Assembly (NCBI GenBank): GCA_903904605.1
Contig: CAIVDC010000031.1
Location: forward strand, 1 to 61,268
Origin: an uncultured Sterolibacterium sp.
GTDB lineage: Bacteria; Pseudomonadota; Gammaproteobacteria; Burkholderiales; Rhodocyclaceae
Length of the DNA stretch: 61,268 nucleotides
Reading direction: 5' to 3'
The translations under genes were made by a program, and so were the position numbers. Below the pieces are notes generated by a model. That model had not been told where the DNA came from. It saw nothing but the letters and a program-made list of their open reading frames with translations, and ran no database searches. This document shows, piece after piece, positions 26,716-35,970 of the stretch (positions are counted from its first letter, which is position 1; each line of letters starts with the position of its first letter).

Positions 26716-27867
26716 TCAGGCGGCGAGCTTCGGCACATCGACCCAGCGCCGTTCCTTCCAGGATTGCAGGGCGCATTCGACCAACTGCACGCCTTTAGCG
26801 CCTTCGAACAGATTCCATTTGAACGGCGCATCCTCGACCACATGGCGGATGAACATCTCCCATTGCACCTTGAAGCCGTTGTCATGGACTTGAGTGTCGG
26901 GGACCGGGCTCCAGCCTTCGAAGAAATCGATCGGCTGCCGGGTGTCCGGACTCCAGACCGGCTTCGGCGTATTGACCCGCGCCTGGGTCAGGCAATCGGA
27001 GAGGCCCGCGACCGCAGAGCCGTGGGTGCCGTCGACATGGAAGGTCACCAGGTCGTCGCGACGGACGCGGGTCGTCCACGAACTGTTGATCTGCGCAATG
27101 ACGCCGCCCTCCAGCTCGAAGGTCGCATAGGCTGCGTCGTCGGCGCTTGCCCGGTATTTCCTGCCGCTCTCGTCGAAGCGCTCGGGAATATGAGTGGCGC
27201 CGATACAGGACAGCGAGCGCACATTGCCGAACAGATTGTCGAGGACATATCGCCAGTGGCAGAGCATGTCGAGGATGATGCCGCCGCCGTCCTCGGTCCG
27301 GTAATTCCAGGAGGGTCGCTGGGCCGGCTGCAGGTCGCCTTCGAACACCCAGTAGCCGAATTCCCCGCGCACGGAAAGCATGCGGCCGAAGAAGCCGGAA
27401 TCCTTGAGCAGCTTGAGCTTTTGCAGGCCCGGCAGAAACAGCTTGTCCTGCACGACGCCGTGCTTGATCCCAGCGCGCTTGGCCAGCGCATAGATCTCCA
27501 GGGCTTCCCTGAGATTGGTCGCGACCGGCTTCTCGCAATAGATGTGCTTGCCCGCCGCGATCGCGCGGGCCAGCAGGGTCGGACGCATCTGTGTCGTGGC
27601 GGCATCGAAGAAGACGGCATCGTCCCGGTTCGCCAGCGCGCCGGCCAAGTCGGTGCTCCAGCGCTCGACCTGGTATTTTCGTGCCAGGGCCGCGATCTTT
27701 TCCTCGTTGCGGCCGATCAGGATCGGGTCCGGCATCACGCGCCCGCCGTCGGCGAGCAGGACGCCGCCCTGGGCGCGGATCGCCAGAATGGAACGGATCA
27801 AATGCTGGTTCATGCCCATCCGGCCGGTCACGCCGTTCATGATGATGCCCAGTCGCTGTGTCGCCAT
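26716..27867 (-). CDS. Gfo/Idh/MocA family NAD(P)-dependent oxidoreductase
   Basis: A 383-residue dehydrogenase. The N-terminal Rossmann fold has GVTGRMGMNQH and the family EKP motif in YCEKPVATN; the C-terminal domain holds NYRTEDGGGIILDMLCHWRYVLD, whose His is a usual catalytic residue. The substrate is not known. GAGGAG precedes the ATG at 27867. It is followed by the DUF993 gene after 28 bases and preceded by the ABC ATPase. Confidence 0.88.
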   Translation of the reverse strand: MATQRLGIIMNGVTGRMGMNQHLIRSILAIRAQGGVLLADGGRVMPDPILIGRNEEKIAALARKYQVERWSTDLAGALANRDDAVFFDAATTQMRPTLLARAIAAGKHIYCEKPVATNLREALEIYALAKRAGIKHGVVQDKLFLPGLQKLKLLKDSGFFGRMLSVRGEFGYWVFEGDLQPAQRPSWNYRTEDGGGIILDMLCHWRYVLDNLFGNVRSLSCIGATHIPERFDESGRKYRASADDAAYATFELEGGVIAQINSSWTTRVRRDDLVTFHVDGTHGSAVAGLSDCLTQARVNTPKPVWSPDTRQPIDFFEGWSPVPDTQVHDNGFKVQWEMFIRHVVEDAPFKWNLFEGAKGVQLVECALQSWKERRWVDVPKLAA

Positions 27868-27925
27868 TGCCTGCTCCTCGTATTGAATGCTGTCCAAATT
27901 GATGTCACCGAGCGAATCATCCTTG

Positions 27926-28762
27926 TCAGTGATCGAGCGAGCCTTGCGTAAAGAAATGGCCGCGGATGCTCTGGGTGTATCGCGCAAACTCGGCGGAGGA
28001 CATGACGTCGAGCGGGCGTGGCCGCGGCAGATCGATGTCGTAGATCGCGGCGATCGACCCCGGCCGCTCGCTCATGACCAGCACCCGGTCCGACAGGAAC
28101 ACCGCCTCGGGAATGCTGTGCGTGATCAACAGCACGGTCTTCTTCGATCCCATCCAGATGCGCTGCAACTCCAGGTTCATCTTTTCGCGGGTCATCGCGT
28201 CCAGAGCGCCGAAGGGCTCGTCCATCAGCAGCACCGACGGATCGTGCAGCAGCGCCCGGCAAATCGAGACGCGCTGCTGCATGCCGCCGGACAATTGCCA
28301 GGGATAACTCTTTTCGAAGCCCTCGAGGCCTGCCGTCGCGATCAGTTTCAGCGCCCGCTCGCGCGCCGCCGCCATCGGCAACTTGCGCATTTCAGCCTGG
28401 AGCAGAATATTGTCCAGCACGTTGCGCCAGGCGAGCAACACGGCGCTCTGGAAGACGATGCCGACATTTCTTTGCGGGCCGTCGATTCGGCTGCCGGAGA
28501 GCGTCAGTTCGCCGGCGGAAACCGGCAGCAAACCCGCCACCAGTTTCAGCAGCGTGGTCTTGCCGCAACCCGACGGTCCCACCACCGAAACGAATTCCCC
28601 CTCGTCGATATCGAAGCTGAGCGGATCGAGGGACGCCATCGGGCCATCCTTGCCCGGATAGCTCTTGGCGACGCCGCAAAGCCGGATCAACGGCCTGCGC
28701 GCGGTCGCGCCACGAGCAGATGCTGCGGCAGAGGAGAGCCCTTCCTGATCGTCGCTGGACAT
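27926..28762 (-). CDS. ABC transporter ATP-binding protein (nitrate/sulfonate/taurine type)
   Basis: A 278-residue ATPase with Walker A GPSGCGKTT, Q-loop VFQSAVLLAWRNV, signature LSGGMQQR, Walker B LLMDEPFGALD and switch His THSIPEA. The LAWRNV and MTREKMNLELQRIW features are typical of the SsuB/TauB/NrtD group. The start at 28762 lies 11 bases after the substrate-binding protein stop. It energises uptake of an unknown organic anion. Confidence 0.92.
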   Translation of the reverse strand: MSSDDQEGLSSAAASARGATARRPLIRLCGVAKSYPGKDGPMASLDPLSFDIDEGEFVSVVGPSGCGKTTLLKLVAGLLPVSAGELTLSGSRIDGPQRNVGIVFQSAVLLAWRNVLDNILLQAEMRKLPMAAARERALKLIATAGLEGFEKSYPWQLSGGMQQRVSICRALLHDPSVLLMDEPFGALDAMTREKMNLELQRIWMGSKKTVLLITHSIPEAVFLSDRVLVMSERPGSIAAIYDIDLPRPRPLDVMSSAEFARYTQSIRGHFFTQGSLDH

Positions 28763-28772
28763 CCGCTCGATC

Positions 28773-29768
28773 TCAGGGGAGGAACTCGTTGGTATAGAAA
28801 TTGGTTGCAGGCCCGGCATTCTTGTCCACGCCGGCAAATTCGATCATCAGGTCCAGGGTCTCGTTCATCGCCTTCGGGCTCACCTTGAACGGTCGCTCCT
28901 TCTCGGTATCGCTGGTGTGCAGCAGGGCGAGGGTGGCATTGAGGCCGTTCAGCAAGCCCTCCCGCGTGCCGGCCTTCGGGTGGCTCCTTTGCACCAGGGC
29001 GACGTCGGCTTCCGGATTCTTCTGTGCATCCTCGAAGGACCTGATCGATGCACGCATAAAACGCCTGATCAGGTCCGGATTCGATTTGATCGTATCGCGG
29101 TGAACGACGATGCCCAGACCGACCGGATTGACGTCGTAATCGGCGAGCATGATGGTCTGCACCGGCTTCTTGGTTGCCTGCCAGATTTCGTTGGGCTGAT
29201 CGGTCGAAAACCCGACCAGCGCATCCGCCTGGCCGCTGATGACCGCGTTAACCTTGGTCTTTGCATCACCGCTGACGGTCTTGAAGTCGCTTTCCTTCAG
29301 GCCGGTCTTCTTCACGAACAACTGCCACATCTGCGACGGCGCATCGCCTGGCGTCAGGGCGACGATCTTGCCCTTGATGTCTTCCGGCTTCCTGATGTTC
29401 TTTTCGGCCAGGCTGATCACGGCGATCGGGCTCTTCTGTATCGCGATGCCGACCGCCTTGACCGGTGCGCCCTTGGCCGCGATCTTGATCATAGTGCCGA
29501 TATCGGCATAACCGAATGCGACATTGTTGGCGGCGACGGCCTGGATCGTCGGACCCGAGCCGCGGCCTTCCTGGATCTGCAGGTCGATGCCTTCCTGGTC
29601 GAAATAACCCTTGTCCTTGCCCGAGTAAAAGGCCAACTGGGCCCCGGTCAGATACCAGTTCAGCATCAGCGTCACCTTGTCCTTCTGCTGCGCCCCTGCG
29701 GGGCCCGAGCCTAGCGCCAAACCCAGCGTCGCCACAGCGGCGACGGTGATCAATGCTCTCCGTTTCAT
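28773..29768 (-). CDS. ABC transporter substrate-binding protein (NMT1/SsuA-like)
   Basis: A 331-residue exported binding protein. Signal peptide VAAVATLGLALGSGPAGA is followed by LMLNWYLTGAQLAFYSGKDKGYF, GRGSGPTIQAVAANNVAFGYAD and AVISLAEKNIRKPEDIKGK, which are NMT1/ThiY/SsuA family signatures. The ligand is probably a small organic acid, aromatic or pyrimidine-like compound. GGGAGAG precedes the ATG. The frame is open up to 30449, but that extension is antisense-like and overlaps the permease gene. Confidence 0.92.
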   Translation of the reverse strand: MKRRALITVAAVATLGLALGSGPAGAQQKDKVTLMLNWYLTGAQLAFYSGKDKGYFDQEGIDLQIQEGRGSGPTIQAVAANNVAFGYADIGTMIKIAAKGAPVKAVGIAIQKSPIAVISLAEKNIRKPEDIKGKIVALTPGDAPSQMWQLFVKKTGLKESDFKTVSGDAKTKVNAVISGQADALVGFSTDQPNEIWQATKKPVQTIMLADYDVNPVGLGIVVHRDTIKSNPDLIRRFMRASIRSFEDAQKNPEADVALVQRSHPKAGTREGLLNGLNATLALLHTSDTEKERPFKVSPKAMNETLDLMIEFAGVDKNAGPATNFYTNEFLP

Positions 29769-29806
29769 GAGTCTCTCCCAGGTCGTTATTGAAATCGTTG
29801 CAGCAA

Positions 29807-30598
29807 CTATCTCCAGCGCATCGTCGAATGGACAGTGCCGCGCTGCGACACGTGCCAGGGGATCGCCAGCCGTTCGATCGCATCGATGGCGAGGAACAAC
29901 AATACCCCGATCAGAGACAGGAATACCAGGGCGGCGAACATCAGCGGCAGATCGAAGTTGCCGTTGGCTTTTTGCAGCACGTAGCCGATCCCCGCGTTCG
30001 AACCGACGAATTCGCCGACCACGGCGCCGACCACGGCCAGCGTGATCGACACTTTCATGCTCGAGAATATCGACGGCAGCGCGTGCGGCAGGCTGATCTT
30101 GAGAAACATGTTCAGGCGCGTGCTGCCCATCGAGCGCGCCAGGTCCACCATGTCGACCTCGACCGATTTGAACCCCATGACGGTCGACACGACGATCGGA
30201 AAGAAGCCGAGCAGGAAAGCGACGATCACCTTGGGCAGCAGACCGAAGCCGAACCATACGACGAACAGCGGCGCGATGGCGACCTTGGGGATGCTCTGGG
30301 AAAAGACCAGCAGCGGATAGAGATAACTTTCGATCAGGCGCGAGTATGCGATCATCATCGCCATCGGCACCCCGATCACGACCGAAAGGGCGAAGCCGCC
30401 GAGCGTCGCGTAGACGGTCGGCAGCGACTCGCCGAGCAGCATCGGCCACTCATTCCATATCTGTTCGGCCACGGCGAGCGGTGCCGGTACGAGGTACTGG
30501 GGAATCCCGAAGACCAGGATGGCCAGATCCCAGAGAACCAGCACGATCAGGATCAGCAGGAAGGGGCGCGCCCATGTTGAAGAAAAGAGTTTGCTCAA
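29807..30598 (-). CDS. ABC transporter permease (SsuC/TauC-like)
   Basis: A 263-residue BPD-type permease with about six membrane helices, and an EAA loop whose end reads ISLPHALPSIFSS. The start is uncertain: TTG at 30598 gives SKLFSSTWARPFLLILIV, which fits the family N-terminus; ATG at 30709 would overlap thpR by 88 bases. With the ATPase and binding protein it forms one importer. It is 22 bases after the thpR stop. Confidence 0.85.
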   Translation of the reverse strand: MSKLFSSTWARPFLLILIVLVLWDLAILVFGIPQYLVPAPLAVAEQIWNEWPMLLGESLPTVYATLGGFALSVVIGVPMAMMIAYSRLIESYLYPLLVFSQSIPKVAIAPLFVVWFGFGLLPKVIVAFLLGFFPIVVSTVMGFKSVEVDMVDLARSMGSTRLNMFLKISLPHALPSIFSSMKVSITLAVVGAVVGEFVGSNAGIGYVLQKANGNFDLPLMFAALVFLSLIGVLLFLAIDAIERLAIPWHVSQRGTVHSTMRWR

Positions 30599-30620
30599 GA
30601 TCGCGCGGTCCTTCGCGTCT

Positions 30621-31205
30621 TCAAAGACAATGGCGGTCCGGCGACCGGGGAGGTGGACAGTGCCAACAATTCCCGCCGCCCGCAAGTGGCCAGCGGCCGA
30701 TGAGCGCATAGCCCGCTCCTTGCGCGGAGCGCCCCGATTCGGCCAGGACGAATTCGCCGACTGGCCAGGAAACGGCTTCGAACCCCGGCAATGACAGGCA
30801 ACGCGCATTGCGCAGCAGGGTCAGATGCGCCGCAAAAGCGCGCAGCTCTAGCGCGAAACCGCCAGCGGACAGACGCTGCGCGAGTTGCCCGGCGAGCGCG
30901 GCAAGCTGCGGCGGCGGGTCGCTGCAACCGGCCCAGACGATCCGGTTGCGGCGCCAGCAGCCAAAGCGGTCCAGGCTCAGCGTGAAAGCTTCGCCGGTGA
31001 CCAGCGAAGCCGCCCGACGCAAGTTTTCGATGCGCGTCTCGGCGACGTCGCCGATGAAGGCCAGGGTCAGATGGAGGGTCGCCGGCCGCATCATGCGCCC
31101 GCCGCAGCGGGCCTGCGCCGTCAGGGCCAACTGGGCCAGCCTCGCGGCGACGGCCGGGCCCGGCCAGAGCGCAAAGAACAAGCGGTGGCAGTCACTCGCC
31201 GCCAT
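30621..31205 (-). CDS. thpR: RNA 2',3'-cyclic phosphodiesterase ThpR (LigT)
   Basis: A 194-residue 2H phosphoesterase. Both HxTx motifs are present: HLTLAF (about 45) and HLTLLR (about 127). The N-terminus RLFFALWP is typical. It hydrolyses RNA 2',3'-cyclic phosphates and can ligate tRNA halves in vitro; its physiological role is unclear. The start overlaps the end of ispF by 14 bases. Confidence 0.9.
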   Translation of the reverse strand: MAASDCHRLFFALWPGPAVAARLAQLALTAQARCGGRMMRPATLHLTLAFIGDVAETRIENLRRAASLVTGEAFTLSLDRFGCWRRNRIVWAGCSDPPPQLAALAGQLAQRLSAGGFALELRAFAAHLTLLRNARCLSLPGFEAVSWPVGEFVLAESGRSAQGAGYALIGRWPLAGGGNCWHCPPPRSPDRHCL

Positions 31206-31710
31206 CGGTCTTTGCCGTGCCCCCGGAATCAGGCACGCGCGCCAGCAGCACCACGGCCTGTGCCGCGATGCCCTCGCCGCGCCCGGTGAAGCCCAGGGAC
31301 TCGGTGGTCTTGCCCTTGATATTGACGCAGCCGACGTCGATACCGAGATCTGCCGCGATATTGGCGCACATGGCGGGAACATGCGCCGCGATCTTCGGCA
31401 GGCGGGCCACCACCGTGGCATCGACGTTGCCCGCGCGCCAGCCGGCGCCGGCCACCCGACGCATCGCCTCGCGCAGCAGCATCCGGCTGTCCGCGCCGGC
31501 CCAGCGCGTTTCGCTGTCGGGGAAATGCCGGCCGATGTCGCCCAGACCCGCCGCGCCCAACAGGGCATCGGTGATTGCATGGAGCAGCACGTCGGCATCG
31601 GAATGCCCGAGCAGTCCGCTGTGGAACGGGACAGCGACACCGCCGATGACCAGGCGGCGCCCCGGCACCAGCGCATGGACATCGAAGCCCTGGCCGACCC
31701 GGATGTTCAT
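31192..31710 (-). CDS. ispF: 2-C-methyl-D-erythritol 2,4-cyclodiphosphate synthase
   Basis: A 172-residue MEP-pathway enzyme, active as a trimer. GQGFDVHAL (zinc ligands Asp and His), [26 protein letters not shown] and [21 protein letters not shown] are all present. Length is normal with a slightly long tail. Start and ispD stop overlap (ATGA). Confidence 0.96.
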   Translation of the reverse strand: MNIRVGQGFDVHALVPGRRLVIGGVAVPFHSGLLGHSDADVLLHAITDALLGAAGLGDIGRHFPDSETRWAGADSRMLLREAMRRVAGAGWRAGNVDATVVARLPKIAAHVPAMCANIAADLGIDVGCVNIKGKTTESLGFTGRGEGIAAQAVVLLARVPDSGGTAKTDGGE

Positions 31711-32444
31711 GGCGCGGCGCCGGGTCGTTCGTTGTTCATGTCATCCCGTTGCTGCAGGATCCACGCGGCGAGCCGGAGGTCGAGCGGATAGGTAACCTTG
31801 AGGTTGGTCTGGTCGGCCGCCACCAGTCTGGGGCGGAAGCCCTGCGCTTCCATCGCGCCGGCCTCGTCGCTCACGCCGGTGTGACTCTCCAGGGCGCGTC
31901 GCAAGGCTCCATGGCGGAACATCTGCGGCGTCTGTGCCTGCCACAAGTCCTCACGTGGAACCGTAGCGCTGATCCGGCCGTCGGGGTCCGCGCGCTTCAG
32001 CGTGTCGGCCAGCGGCACCGCCAGCAGGCCCCCGGCTTCGTCGTCGCCGACCGCATCGATCAGCGCCTGGACATGCCATCCGGCCAGACAGGGCCTGGCC
32101 GCATCATGCACCAGGATCCAGTCGTCGCTCGACACCTGGCTCGCCGTGGCACGCAAGCCGTTCCTCACGCTCTCGGCGCGCGTCGCTCCGCCGCAGAACA
32201 GCGGAGCGAGCTTGGGCCCCAGTGCCGACCGGTCGTGGCGGCTCCAGTGTGCGTCATCGGGCGCCAGCACCACGAAGACGCGGACTATGCGCGGCACGGC
32301 GCAGAGCGCAGCGAGCGCGTGATCGATCAGCGGACGGCCGAGCAGAGGCAGATATTGTTTCGGCACTTTGCCCTTGGCATCGTCGCCCATGCGCGAGCCG
32401 CTGCCCGCAGCGGGAACCAGGGCGAAGTAGGAAGGAACCGTCAT
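31707..32444 (-). CDS. ispD: 2-C-methyl-D-erythritol 4-phosphate cytidylyltransferase
   Basis: A 245-residue cytidylyltransferase of the MEP isoprenoid pathway. The nucleotide loop [10 protein letters not shown] is followed by [27 protein letters not shown] and TPQMFRH. ATG at 32444 begins [12 protein letters not shown], matching the family; the frame to 32519 has no homology. It precedes ispF and thpR in an overlapping unit. Confidence 0.95.
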   Translation of the reverse strand: MTVPSYFALVPAAGSGSRMGDDAKGKVPKQYLPLLGRPLIDHALAALCAVPRIVRVFVVLAPDDAHWSRHDRSALGPKLAPLFCGGATRAESVRNGLRATASQVSSDDWILVHDAARPCLAGWHVQALIDAVGDDEAGGLLAVPLADTLKRADPDGRISATVPREDLWQAQTPQMFRHGALRRALESHTGVSDEAGAMEAQGFRPRLVAADQTNLKVTYPLDLRLAAWILQQRDDMNNERPGAAP

Positions 32445-32579
32445 CCCGCGATTGTAAGGATTTGAAGCAATCCGTGCCAGTCCGGCGAAATCGCACGAGG
32501 CGCCTGAGGATACCGTCACGACGGCATTTGCGCTATGCTTCCATCATCGCGCTTGCGCCTCAGTCAATGGAGGGTTGCC

Positions 32580-33419
32580 ATGACCGATGAACTCAGCCTC
32601 AGCATCCGGCCTCCGGCGGTCGCCGGGATATTTTATCCGGCGGCAGGGCCGGCGCTCGCCCGGGAGCTCGCCACGCTGCTCGCCGCCGCCGCCCCGGCGG
32701 CCGCCGAGGCGGCCGGTTCCGTGCCGAAGGCCTTGATCGTGCCCCATGCCGGCTACGTCTATTCCGGCGCCGTCGCCGCCAGTGCGTACGCCGCTCTCGC
32801 TCCCGCCAGGCACAGCATCCGCCGGGTGATCCTGCTGGGGCCCTGCCACCGCGTGGGGATACGCGGCCTGGCGGTGCCCCGGGCGACCGGCTTTGCGACG
32901 CCTTTGGGCACGGTATTACTGGACGCAGCGCTGACCGATGCGGTACTGGCTCTGCCCCAGGTGACGCAAAGCGATCTCCCGCACCAGCAGGAGCATTCGC
33001 TCGAAGTGCAACTGCCCTTCCTGCAGACGGTGCTGGAAGACTTCACCCTGCTGCCGATTGCCGTCGGCGATGCGACGGCGCAGGAAGTCGCGGAAGTTCT
33101 CGACCTCGTCTGGGGGGGGCCGGAAACATTGATCGTGATCAGTTCCGACCTCTCCCATTACCACGCTTACGCGGAAGCGCGAAGGCTCGATAGCGCCAGC
33201 GCCAAGACCATCCTGGCGCTCGCGCCGCTTGAAGACTTTCGCCAGGCCTGCGGTGCGACACCGGTCAATGGCCTGATCAGTTGCGCCAGAAAGCGCGGGC
33301 TCGTGCCGCGACTCCTCGACCTGCGCAACTCCGGCGACACCGCCGGAGACAGGTCGCGCGTGGTCGGCTATGGCGCCTTCGCCTTCGCCTTCGCCGAGAA
33401 TTCTGCCGATGAGCGATGA
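32580..33419 (+). CDS. amrB: AmmeMemoRadiSam system protein B (MEMO1-like)
   Basis: A 279-residue member of the MEMO1 family, related to class III extradiol dioxygenases. Candidate metal-site residues include His in VPHAGYVYSG, His in LGPCHRVG, His in QEHSLEVQLPF, His in SSDLSHYH and Cys in GLISCARK, all conserved in the family. It lacks reported ring-cleaving activity; the human homologue is reported to bind metal. GGAGGG before the ATG at 32580. It overlaps the AMMECR1 gene by 11 bases and is the first gene of the triad. Confidence 0.92.
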   Translation: MTDELSLSIRPPAVAGIFYPAAGPALARELATLLAAAAPAAAEAAGSVPKALIVPHAGYVYSGAVAASAYAALAPARHSIRRVILLGPCHRVGIRGLAVPRATGFATPLGTVLLDAALTDAVLALPQVTQSDLPHQQEHSLEVQLPFLQTVLEDFTLLPIAVGDATAQEVAEVLDLVWGGPETLIVISSDLSHYHAYAEARRLDSASAKTILALAPLEDFRQACGATPVNGLISCARKRGLVPRLLDLRNSGDTAGDRSRVVGYGAFAFAFAENSADER

Positions 33420-33960
33420 ACTGGGCAGGAACTTGCTCGCCGCCGCGCGTAACGCCATAGGCGAGCAGTTCGGGCGAGCGCCGGGTCCTGAAGCGGAATC
33501 CCCGGAACTTGCACGCCCTGGCGCCTGCTTCGTCACACTCACCTTGCACGGAAAACTGCGCGGCTGCATCGGCAGCCTCGAAGCCTGGCGACCTCTGCGC
33601 GAGGATGTCCGGGCCAACGCCTGTGCGGCCGCCTTCCGCGATCCACGTTTTCCGCCGCTGACCGGGCAGGAATATGAAGACGTCCTCATCGAGGTTTCTC
33701 TGCTCACCCCGACCCAGCCGATCACCTTCGCCGACGAGGCCGGCGCCCTCGGCCAGTTGCGTCCGGGCATCGACGGCGTAGTGCTCGAGCACGGCAGGCA
33801 TCGCAGCACCTTTCTGCCGCAGGTCTGGACGGACCTTCCCGAACCTCGCCAGTTCATCGCGCAACTCAAGCTGAAGGCCGGCCTGCCGCTCGGCTTCTGG
33901 TCGGAGGAACTCAAGCTGTCCCGCTACCAGGTCGAGAAATGGCGGGAGGAGAAGCCGTGA
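33409..33960 (+). CDS. amrA: AmmeMemoRadiSam system protein A (AMMECR1-like)
   Basis: A 183-residue AMMECR1-domain protein with the signature LRGCIGSLEAWRPL (the GCIG motif) and later LTGQEYEDVLIEVSLLTP and GVVLEHGRHRSTFLPQVW. The family has no established activity. The start at 33409 overlaps the end of amrB. In the region 33961-34092 before the radical SAM gene no gene is seen. Confidence 0.92.
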   Translation: MSDELGRNLLAAARNAIGEQFGRAPGPEAESPELARPGACFVTLTLHGKLRGCIGSLEAWRPLREDVRANACAAAFRDPRFPPLTGQEYEDVLIEVSLLTPTQPITFADEAGALGQLRPGIDGVVLEHGRHRSTFLPQVWTDLPEPRQFIAQLKLKAGLPLGFWSEELKLSRYQVEKWREEKP

Positions 33961-34092
33961 GTAATTTCCCGCCCTCCCGGTCCCGTGCAAGGGGGCGATT
34001 AATGCCCGCTTTGTTCGCAACGCAACGGCTGTCGCTCCTTGGGGTTCCCCACGGGGACTCGCTTCGGGGCGCGGCGCTAAGGAGAAATCATC

Positions 34093-35187
34093 ATGACCGT
34101 TCCTGAAAGCGACTATCCCGCACGCTGGTGGCATCCTGTCGAAGACCAGCGCATCCAGTGCGACCTCTGTCCGCGCGACTGCAAGCTGCACGAAGGCCAG
34201 CGCGGCGCCTGCTTCGTGCGCAAGATGAGCGGTGGGAAAATGGTGCTCACCACCTATGGCAGAAGCTCCGGCTTCTGCATCGATCCGATCGAGAAAAAAC
34301 CGCTCAACAACTTCTATCCCGGCAGCAGCGTGTTCTCCTTCGGTACCGCCGGCTGCAACCTCGCCTGCAAGTTCTGCCAGAACTGGGATATTTCAAAATC
34401 GCGCGAGATGGACACCCTGATGGATGCGGCCTCGCCCGCCGTTATCGCCGCCGCCGCCCTTGAGCACGACTGCCGGAGTGTCGCCTTCACCTACAACGAC
34501 CCGGTGATCTTCGCCGAATATGCCATGGATACCGCGGACGCCTGCCACGAACGAGGGATACAAACCGTGGCCGTCACCGCCGGCTACATGCGGGAAATTG
34601 CCCGGCGCGAGTTCTACGCCAAGATGGACGCCGCCAACATCGACCTAAAGGCATTTACCGAGGACTTCTACTTCAAGCTCTGCGTCGGCCACCTGAAGGA
34701 CGTACTTGATACGCTCGCCTATGTGCATCACGAAACCGAATGCTGGCTGGAAATCACCACGCTGTTGATCCCCGGACACAACGACTCGGACGCCGAAGTC
34801 ACCGCGCTGTCACAATGGGTGATGAAGGAACTGGGGCCGGACGTGCCCTTGCATTTCTCCGCCTTCCATCCCGACTACAAACTGCTCGACGCTCCCGCGA
34901 CGCCGCCAGAAAGCCTCTCCCGCGCCCGCCGCATCGCCCAGGATGCCGGCCTCCACTACGTCTATACCGGAAACGTTCATGACATCAAGGGCGACACGAC
35001 ATTCTGCCCGGGCTGCAAGACGCCGGTGATCGAGCGCGACTGGTATGAGATCCTGCGCTACCAACTCGGCGACGACGGCCGCTGCAACAGCTGCGGTACG
35101 GCCATCGCCGGCCGCTTCGGCCATTTCGCCAAGCCCTTCGGCGCGCGGCGCATTCCGGTGCGGATGGAACTACCTGCTTCGACTTAG
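34093..35187 (+). CDS. amrS: AmmeMemoRadiSam system radical SAM enzyme
   Basis: A 364-residue radical SAM protein. The CxxxCxxC cluster motif is AGCNLACKFCQNW, followed by FTYNDPVIFAEYA and GYMREIARREFY. Additional cysteines lie at both ends: QCDLCPRDCKLHEGQRGACF near the N-terminus, and CPGCKTPVIERD and CNSCG at the C-terminus (an extra metal-binding region). It is third gene of the AmmeMemoRadiSam set. The substrate is not known. AAGGAGAAA precedes the ATG. Confidence 0.93.
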   Translation: MTVPESDYPARWWHPVEDQRIQCDLCPRDCKLHEGQRGACFVRKMSGGKMVLTTYGRSSGFCIDPIEKKPLNNFYPGSSVFSFGTAGCNLACKFCQNWDISKSREMDTLMDAASPAVIAAAALEHDCRSVAFTYNDPVIFAEYAMDTADACHERGIQTVAVTAGYMREIARREFYAKMDAANIDLKAFTEDFYFKLCVGHLKDVLDTLAYVHHETECWLEITTLLIPGHNDSDAEVTALSQWVMKELGPDVPLHFSAFHPDYKLLDAPATPPESLSRARRIAQDAGLHYVYTGNVHDIKGDTTFCPGCKTPVIERDWYEILRYQLGDDGRCNSCGTAIAGRFGHFAKPFGARRIPVRMELPAST

Positions 35188-35240
35188 GAAGTGTTACGCT
35201 CGCCCCTCGGTCGAATCCAGGCGAGGAATGAACAGCAAAA

Positions 35241-35852
35241 ATGAACAGGATTCTCTTCAGCGCGCTCCTGGCGTTCGTATCGGTGCTGCTCAGCATGAAG
35301 CTGCTGGATCTGCCCCTGGCTTCCTGGATTGCCGGTTATCTGCGGACCTATGGGCTGGACCAGGACAATACCCAGGTGCCCGATCTCCTGCTGATCACCG
35401 TCGTCATCATGAGCGTTCTTTGCTGGACGGTTTATGTCCTTTTGCGGCGGCGAAACATTCATGACCGGCTGAGCACTTTTTGCCTAGTCACGGGAACAGT
35501 CCTGCCCCTGTCCTTTGTCCTGAAAGATTTCCTGAAATGGGTGTTCGGCAGAGTGGAAACGCGCACCTGGCTGTCTGACCGGGGTGCGGCCGGCTTCCAC
35601 TGGTTTGCCGGTAGGGAAGGGCTGAGCGGCTTCCCGTCGGGCCACATGCTGGTCTATACCCCGCTGCTCCTGGCCTTGTGGCATTTCTATCCACGCTATC
35701 GCAACTATTACGGACTGGCCTGGTCCGGCCTGTTCCTCGCCCTCATCGCGACGCAATACCATTTTCTCAGCGACGTCATTGCCGGCGCCTATTTAGGCGC
35801 GCTGCTGTTTCTCGGCGTACGACACGCTTACCGGCGAACCGGCTGGAGATAG
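35241..35852 (+). CDS. PAP2-family membrane phosphatase
   Basis: A 203-residue integral membrane protein with about five or six helices and the PAP2 active-site motifs: KWVFGRVETR (motif 1), GFPSGHMLVYT (PSGH, motif 2) and QYHFLSDVIAGAYLG (His and Asp of motif 3). Such enzymes dephosphorylate undecaprenyl diphosphate, phosphatidate or lipid A. The substrate cannot be assigned. It follows the AmmeMemoRadiSam set after 53 bases, with GAGGA somewhat far upstream of the ATG. Confidence 0.88.
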   Translation: MNRILFSALLAFVSVLLSMKLLDLPLASWIAGYLRTYGLDQDNTQVPDLLLITVVIMSVLCWTVYVLLRRRNIHDRLSTFCLVTGTVLPLSFVLKDFLKWVFGRVETRTWLSDRGAAGFHWFAGREGLSGFPSGHMLVYTPLLLALWHFYPRYRNYYGLAWSGLFLALIATQYHFLSDVIAGAYLGALLFLGVRHAYRRTGWR

Positions 35853-35970
35853 TCCGTGGCCCGATTTCTCGAAGCCATCGACACCGAGCCGTCCGATGTC
35901 GAGAGGCTCGCCAGTCTCGGCCCGTTGCGCCGCGTGGCGGGGAGCTGAGGTCTTCGCGGCGCGGAAATCC

